Assembly: GCA_031275035.1 (NCBI GenBank)
Contig: JAISPH010000233.1
Span: forward strand, 1 to 29,061
DNA: 29,061 nucleotides
Direction: 5' to 3'
Source: Treponema sp.
GTDB taxonomy: Bacteria > Spirochaetota > Spirochaetia > Treponematales > Breznakiellaceae
A program made the translations under genes and the position numbers. Position 1 is the first letter of the stretch. Every line of letters begins with the position of its first letter. This document shows, in pieces, positions 25,485 to 29,061 of this stretch. Below the pieces are notes generated by a model. The model made no database searches and was not told the DNA's origin. It worked only from the letters and a program-made list of their open reading frames with translations.

Positions 25485-25553
25485 ATGACTTTTGAATTCA
25501 ATATTGATGACTCCGCCTTGGCAGAAAGCGTTTTTCAACCGGAGGCGGCATGA
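25485..25553 (+). CDS. 22-codon small ORF overlapping the GH31 start
   Basis: ATG 25485 follows the strong ribosome site TAAGGAGA and encodes MTFEFNIDDSALAESVFQPE plus two alanines. The stop TGA (25551-25553) overlaps the ATG of the GH31 gene (ATGA). It may be a translated leader that couples GH31 synthesis, a true small protein or the original N-terminus of GH31 now cut off by a frameshift. Length alone gives no function. Confidence 0.45.
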   Translation: MTFEFNIDDSALAESVFQPEAA

Positions 25554-27625
25554 AAACGGTTACAGGCGTGTACCGCTTGAGTCTCGGCGCGGCGGAAAAT
25601 ATTACGCCGGTAAAACTTTTTGGGCCGGGCGGCGTACAGGCGCCTTTTGCGGACGGCGCTTCACTGCCCTTTGGGGCGGGCGCAATCGCAAGCCGCGTAA
25701 CAAAACGCGGTTTTGTCGTTGAACTCCCCATGAAAAACGATGAGGACTTTTACGGTTTCGGCTTGCAGTTCCACGGGTTTAATCATGCGGGCCGCCGCCG
25801 GTTTCTGAAGGTAAACAGCGATCCTGCCGCCGATACCGGTGAAAGCCATGCGCCGGTTCCGTTTTATGTGTCCACCGCGGGATACGGGGTGCTGGTAGAC
25901 ACCTTCCGGTATGTTGCCTTTTATCTTGGTACCAACGGGGCCAAAGGTTCATCAAAAGATTTTTCCGAACCGGTAAAGGAACACCGGGAATTTTCAGAGC
26001 AATCCCTTTACGCTTTGAAACGGGCGAAGAATGAACGCCGCATTCTTATCGAAATACCAAATTGCCGGGGGACGGATATGTATTTCTTTGAGGGGCCTTC
26101 CCTGCGGGAAGCGGTCTGCCGGTACAATCTTTTTTCCGGCGGCGGATGCCTCCCGCCGCTCTGGGGGCTGGGTAACTGGTACCGGGTCTACGGCGGCGCG
26201 GCTCAGGAACAGGTACTGAAACTGGCGGAACAATTCCGCCGGGACGCGATCCCGGTCGACGTGATCGGCCTTGAGCCGGGATGGCATAGCCGCAGTTATT
26301 CCTGCAGCTACCTGTGGAATAAATCCCTTTTTCCTGAACCGGAAGAATTGTCAAGAAAATTAAAAAGCCGGGGGTATCATATTAACCTGTGGGAGCATGT
26401 TTTTGTCCATCCCTCATCGGAACTTTATAAAAACCTTGAAGCCCGTTCCGGCGATTATGAGGTGTGGGGCGGCCTTGTTCCCGATCTGGCGGATGAAAAG
26501 GCCCGGGATATATTCGGTGATTATCACCGGGAAAATTTTGTTGACAAGGGGATTGCCGGATTTAAAATTGACGAATGCGACAATTCGGACTTTAACCCCT
26601 CCAACTGGTCGTTTCCCGATCTTTCCTCATTCCCCTCAGGGCTTGACGGCGAACAGATGCACAGCGCCCTTGGACTGCTCTATCAAAAGACCATCGAAAA
26701 AAGCTTTCGGGACAGGGGGCTCCGCACTTTTGGCGGCGTCCGTTCCTCATGGGCGATGGCGGCGGGCAGCCCCTTTGTCCTGTACAGCGATTTATATGAC
26801 CACCGGCAGTTTATCCGCGCCCTGGTCAATTCGGGCTTTTCCGGACTCCTCTGGACTCCAGAGGTCCGTTCCTGTGCGGACCCGGAAGATTTTATCCGCC
26901 GCCTGCAGAGCGTGGTATTTTCATCCCAGTCATTGCTTAACTGCTGGAGAATTCCGAATCCGCCCTGGTTCCAGACGGACATAGAGAAAAACCTTGCCGG
27001 TGAACAAATGCCCGAAAGTGATACTATTATCACAATTACCCGAAAATTCCTTGAATTGCGGATGGCGCTGATCCCCTGGCTCTACTCGGCGTTCTGGCGC
27101 TACCATCTTGAAGGGCTTCCGCCGGTCCGCGCCCTGGCGCTTGATTATCAAAATGATGTTTGTACCCGTTCCCTTGATGATCAATATATGTTTGGCGACA
27201 GCCTCCTTGTCGCGCCGGTATTCCGGGGGGAAAAATCACGCAAAATATTTCTGCCCGGCGGTGAATGGTACGATTTCTGGACCCATGAACATTTTGACGG
27301 CGGCCAGACCCTGGCGTATGATGCGCCCCTCGATATAATACCGGTTTTTGTCAAATCCGGGTCAATACTTCCCCTGGCGGAGCCGATAAAATATGTGGGA
27401 GAAACCATCCTGTTCAGGTTGACTGTATTTTGTTTCGGCGGAGGGGAGAAACATTTTACCCTCTACGAGGATGACGGCATAAGCTTTGCCTGCGAAGAGG
27501 GAAAGTACAACAAGCTGATTCTTGTCCAGGACGTTAATGGCAAATGTGATGTAACCCGGACTGGAACAGAACCTCCGCGGTATGATATAAAAGAATGGAA
27601 ATTAATTGGTGGAGCGGGAACATGA
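25550..27625 (+). CDS. GH31 family alpha-glycosidase
   Basis: This 691-residue protein starts at ATG 25550 after GGAGG. It has no signal peptide. A beta-sandwich N-terminal domain is followed by the TIM barrel from about 200. The catalytic nucleophile is Asp341 in GFKIDECDN, and the acid candidate is Asp414 in YSDLYDHRQF. The C-terminal beta domains follow (GGEWYDFWT, and a near-terminal FTLYEDDG). The family includes alpha-glucosidases, alpha-xylosidases and sulfoquinovosidases; the sequence read here does not settle which. It is translationally linked to the 22-codon ORF and to the small ORF at 27622. Confidence 0.9.
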   Translation: MKTVTGVYRLSLGAAENITPVKLFGPGGVQAPFADGASLPFGAGAIASRVTKRGFVVELPMKNDEDFYGFGLQFHGFNHAGRRRFLKVNSDPAADTGESHAPVPFYVSTAGYGVLVDTFRYVAFYLGTNGAKGSSKDFSEPVKEHREFSEQSLYALKRAKNERRILIEIPNCRGTDMYFFEGPSLREAVCRYNLFSGGGCLPPLWGLGNWYRVYGGAAQEQVLKLAEQFRRDAIPVDVIGLEPGWHSRSYSCSYLWNKSLFPEPEELSRKLKSRGYHINLWEHVFVHPSSELYKNLEARSGDYEVWGGLVPDLADEKARDIFGDYHRENFVDKGIAGFKIDECDNSDFNPSNWSFPDLSSFPSGLDGEQMHSALGLLYQKTIEKSFRDRGLRTFGGVRSSWAMAAGSPFVLYSDLYDHRQFIRALVNSGFSGLLWTPEVRSCADPEDFIRRLQSVVFSSQSLLNCWRIPNPPWFQTDIEKNLAGEQMPESDTIITITRKFLELRMALIPWLYSAFWRYHLEGLPPVRALALDYQNDVCTRSLDDQYMFGDSLLVAPVFRGEKSRKIFLPGGEWYDFWTHEHFDGGQTLAYDAPLDIIPVFVKSGSILPLAEPIKYVGETILFRLTVFCFGGGEKHFTLYEDDGISFACEEGKYNKLILVQDVNGKCDVTRTGTEPPRYDIKEWKLIGGAGT

Positions 27626-27747
27626 AAAACAGGGCCTTGATAATGCGCCCGGAACGGCGCGGGTTCCCTGCATCGGCATTGCCTGTTACACCCCATCGCC
27701 GGGGTTATTTTAAGGAGAATGATCGGTTATGGAAAAGAATTTTATAA
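27622..27747 (+). CDS. 41-residue basic ORF between GH31 and GH88
   Basis: ATG 27622 overlaps the GH31 TGA (ATGA) and the frame ends at TAA 27745-27747. The 41 residues contain many Arg, Pro and Lys and show no known domain. It may be a coupled small protein, but a decayed gene or pure chance in GC-rich sequence is just as likely. A second start with AAGGAG before it (ATG 27719) opens another 33-codon frame that runs into GH88. Confidence 0.25.
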   Translation: MKNRALIMRPERRGFPASALPVTPHRRGYFKENDRLWKRIL

Positions 27748-27759
27748 ACCGGAGGAAAA

Positions 27760-28899
27760 ATGGACTGTAATATACCGGGCGCCGGCAGGGAATGGGCGGA
27801 AGGAATTTTTGAAAAAATAAAAAACAAAATAAAAGCGGAATGTTCGCGGCTGGGAAATATTATTCCCTACATATCCAGGAATGGTCATTATCATGATCTT
27901 GACGCCCCTGGTGGCATCTATTGGTGGACCAACGGTTTTTGGCCCGGAATACTTTGGCAGATGTACCATGCGGCTGGCGAAGAAGCATATCGCCAAACGG
28001 CCGAGGCGGTGGAAAAACGGCTGGACGAAGCGCTGGAAGCTTATGAAGGGCTGCATCACGATGTGGGATTCATGTGGCTCCATTCGGCGGTGGCGGATTA
28101 CCGTCTTACGGGGAACAGGGATTCCCGCAGACGCGGATTGCACGCCGCAAATCTTCTGGCGGGCCGTTACAACCCCGCGGGTAAATTTATCCGCGCCTGG
28201 AACGGAGACCGGACCGGTTGGATTATCGTGGATTGTATGATGAATATTCCCCTGCTTTATTGGGCCTCCCGGGAAACCGGAGACCCCCGTTATTCATTTA
28301 TCGCCCAAAACCACGCCGACACCTGCAGGGCCGTAACGGTCAGGGCGGACGGAAGCTGTAATCATATCTCCAGCCTTAACCCCGCAAGCGGAGACTGCCT
28401 TGAACATCCGGCGGGGCAGGGGTATGCCGCCGGTTCATCCTGGAGCCGGGGGCAAGCCTGGGCGGTTTACGGTTTTGCGCTGAGTTTTCGTCATACCGGC
28501 CGGAAGGAATATCTGGATACATCCAAAGCGGTTGCCCATTATGTGATTTCCAACTTCGCCCTGAACGACTGGCTGCCCCTGGTTGACTTCCGCGCTCCTG
28601 CCGAACCGGTCAAGTGCGATGCCACCGCCGCCATGATCGCCTCTTGCGGTCTTCTGGAAATCGCCGAACATGCCGGGGAATATGAAAAATCATTCTATGT
28701 TGATGCGGCGCTTAAAATACTGCGTTCCGGTGAAAAAGCTTTCGCCGATTGGAACACGGAGACCGACGGCATCGTTGGCAAGGGAACCGGCTCTTACCAC
28801 GGCGGGCCGGATGATACGGAAGTCCCCATAATTTATGGAGATTATTTTTTCATTGAAGCCATACTCCGCCTTTTGGGAAAAGACTTTCTCATTTGGTAA
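27760..28899 (+). CDS. GH88 unsaturated glucuronyl hydrolase
   Basis: This 379-residue cytoplasmic protein starts at ATG 27760 with GGAGG upstream. The (alpha/alpha)6 barrel shows the two family aspartates: Asp101 in HHDVGFMW and Asp158 in IVDCMMNIPLLYW. It would remove the 4,5-unsaturated uronic acid left on oligosaccharides by polysaccharide lyases, by hydrating the double bond. This ties directly to the three lyase-like lipoproteins in the window and supports a uronic-acid polymer as the target. It is the last complete gene of run C. Confidence 0.93.
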   Translation: MDCNIPGAGREWAEGIFEKIKNKIKAECSRLGNIIPYISRNGHYHDLDAPGGIYWWTNGFWPGILWQMYHAAGEEAYRQTAEAVEKRLDEALEAYEGLHHDVGFMWLHSAVADYRLTGNRDSRRRGLHAANLLAGRYNPAGKFIRAWNGDRTGWIIVDCMMNIPLLYWASRETGDPRYSFIAQNHADTCRAVTVRADGSCNHISSLNPASGDCLEHPAGQGYAAGSSWSRGQAWAVYGFALSFRHTGRKEYLDTSKAVAHYVISNFALNDWLPLVDFRAPAEPVKCDATAAMIASCGLLEIAEHAGEYEKSFYVDAALKILRSGEKAFADWNTETDGIVGKGTGSYHGGPDDTEVPIIYGDYFFIEAILRLLGKDFLIW

Positions 28900-28942
28900 C
28901 CGGCGATCCCATTAATGAAGGTAACGGTTTTCCCTGGTGCGC

Positions 28943-29061
28943 ATGGCCCTGATTGATATCGGCGTAAACCTGATGAATTCCGCCTTTGACCGGGACCGGG
29001 ATGCGGTGGTTTGGGCGGCGGAGGAAGCCGGGGTTTGTCCGCTGGTGATTACCGGATCAGA
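28943..29061 (+). CDS. tatD: TatD-family metal-dependent hydrolase, 5' end only
   Basis: The frame from ATG 28943 runs off the window after 39 codons. MALIDIGVNLMNSAFDRDRD followed by VCPLVITGS is the typical start of TatD-family nucleases, although their usual first metal motif (HxH) is replaced in this subgroup by a DxGxN form. A GTG at 28937 would add two residues. It has no clear strong ribosome site and is likely a housekeeping gene beyond the operon, 43 bases after GH88. Confidence 0.75.
   Translation, partial: MALIDIGVNLMNSAFDRDRDAVVWAAEEAGVCPLVITGS

Overview
The window reads as one strand of a polysaccharide-degradation locus from a spirochete. The best guess is a Treponema-like gut symbiont, such as those from termite hindguts. 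This is inferred, not proven. The clues are many large lipoproteins with relaxed lipoboxes, InlB-type (Listeria-Bacteroides) repeats joined to LamG-like domains, LplB/YtcP-type sugar ABC permeases with DUF3502-type binding proteins, a signal-peptide beta-barrel protein, moderately high GC, and no SusC/SusD pair. Every convincing gene is on the + strand. No tRNA, rRNA, CRISPR array, integrase or transposase was seen.

Layout. (1) Positions 1-47 are an almost pure C run, probably a sequencing or assembly edge artefact. It is followed by a sugar-binding lipoprotein that lacks its proper N-terminus (67-1644). (2) A roughly 100-bp upstream region, almost the same in two places (about 1653-1751 and 8520-8619), precedes two lipoprotein runs. 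Run A (1812-8439) holds a 932-residue repeat/LamG/InlB lipoprotein, a 255-residue lipoprotein and a 984-residue LamG plus alginate-lyase-like lipoprotein. A GC-rich hairpin closes it. Run B (8692-16111) holds a small lipoprotein, a beta-barrel candidate, a second alginate-lyase-like lipoprotein and three more surface-type lipoproteins (InlB/LamG or the repeat module). (3) Run C (16293-28899) is a tight catabolic operon: a GH28-like beta-helix enzyme, a third lyase-like lipoprotein, two ABC permeases and their binding protein, a nitrilase-family amidohydrolase, a wrecked GH28 remnant, GH43, GH31 and a GH88 unsaturated glucuronyl hydrolase. The start of a TatD-family nuclease gene lies at the right edge.

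How it may work. Surface lipoproteins with lectin-like LamG modules would hold a uronic-acid-containing polysaccharide. Lipoprotein lyases would cut it by beta-elimination, leaving unsaturated uronic ends. The beta-barrel would pass oligosaccharides, and the binding protein plus permeases would import them using an ATPase encoded elsewhere. GH88, GH43, GH31 and perhaps the GH28-like enzyme would finish breakdown. The GH88 plus lyase pairing is the strongest functional link. The exact glycan is not readable from the sequence.

Most unusual: an unrecognised ~85-residue repeat module in four lipoproteins (six copies), a mobile-looking palindromic element read in frame inside a lipoprotein signal region (with an inverted copy at 16221-16259), and a SusCD-free, lipoprotein-based glycan-use locus with swapped modules between lyases.
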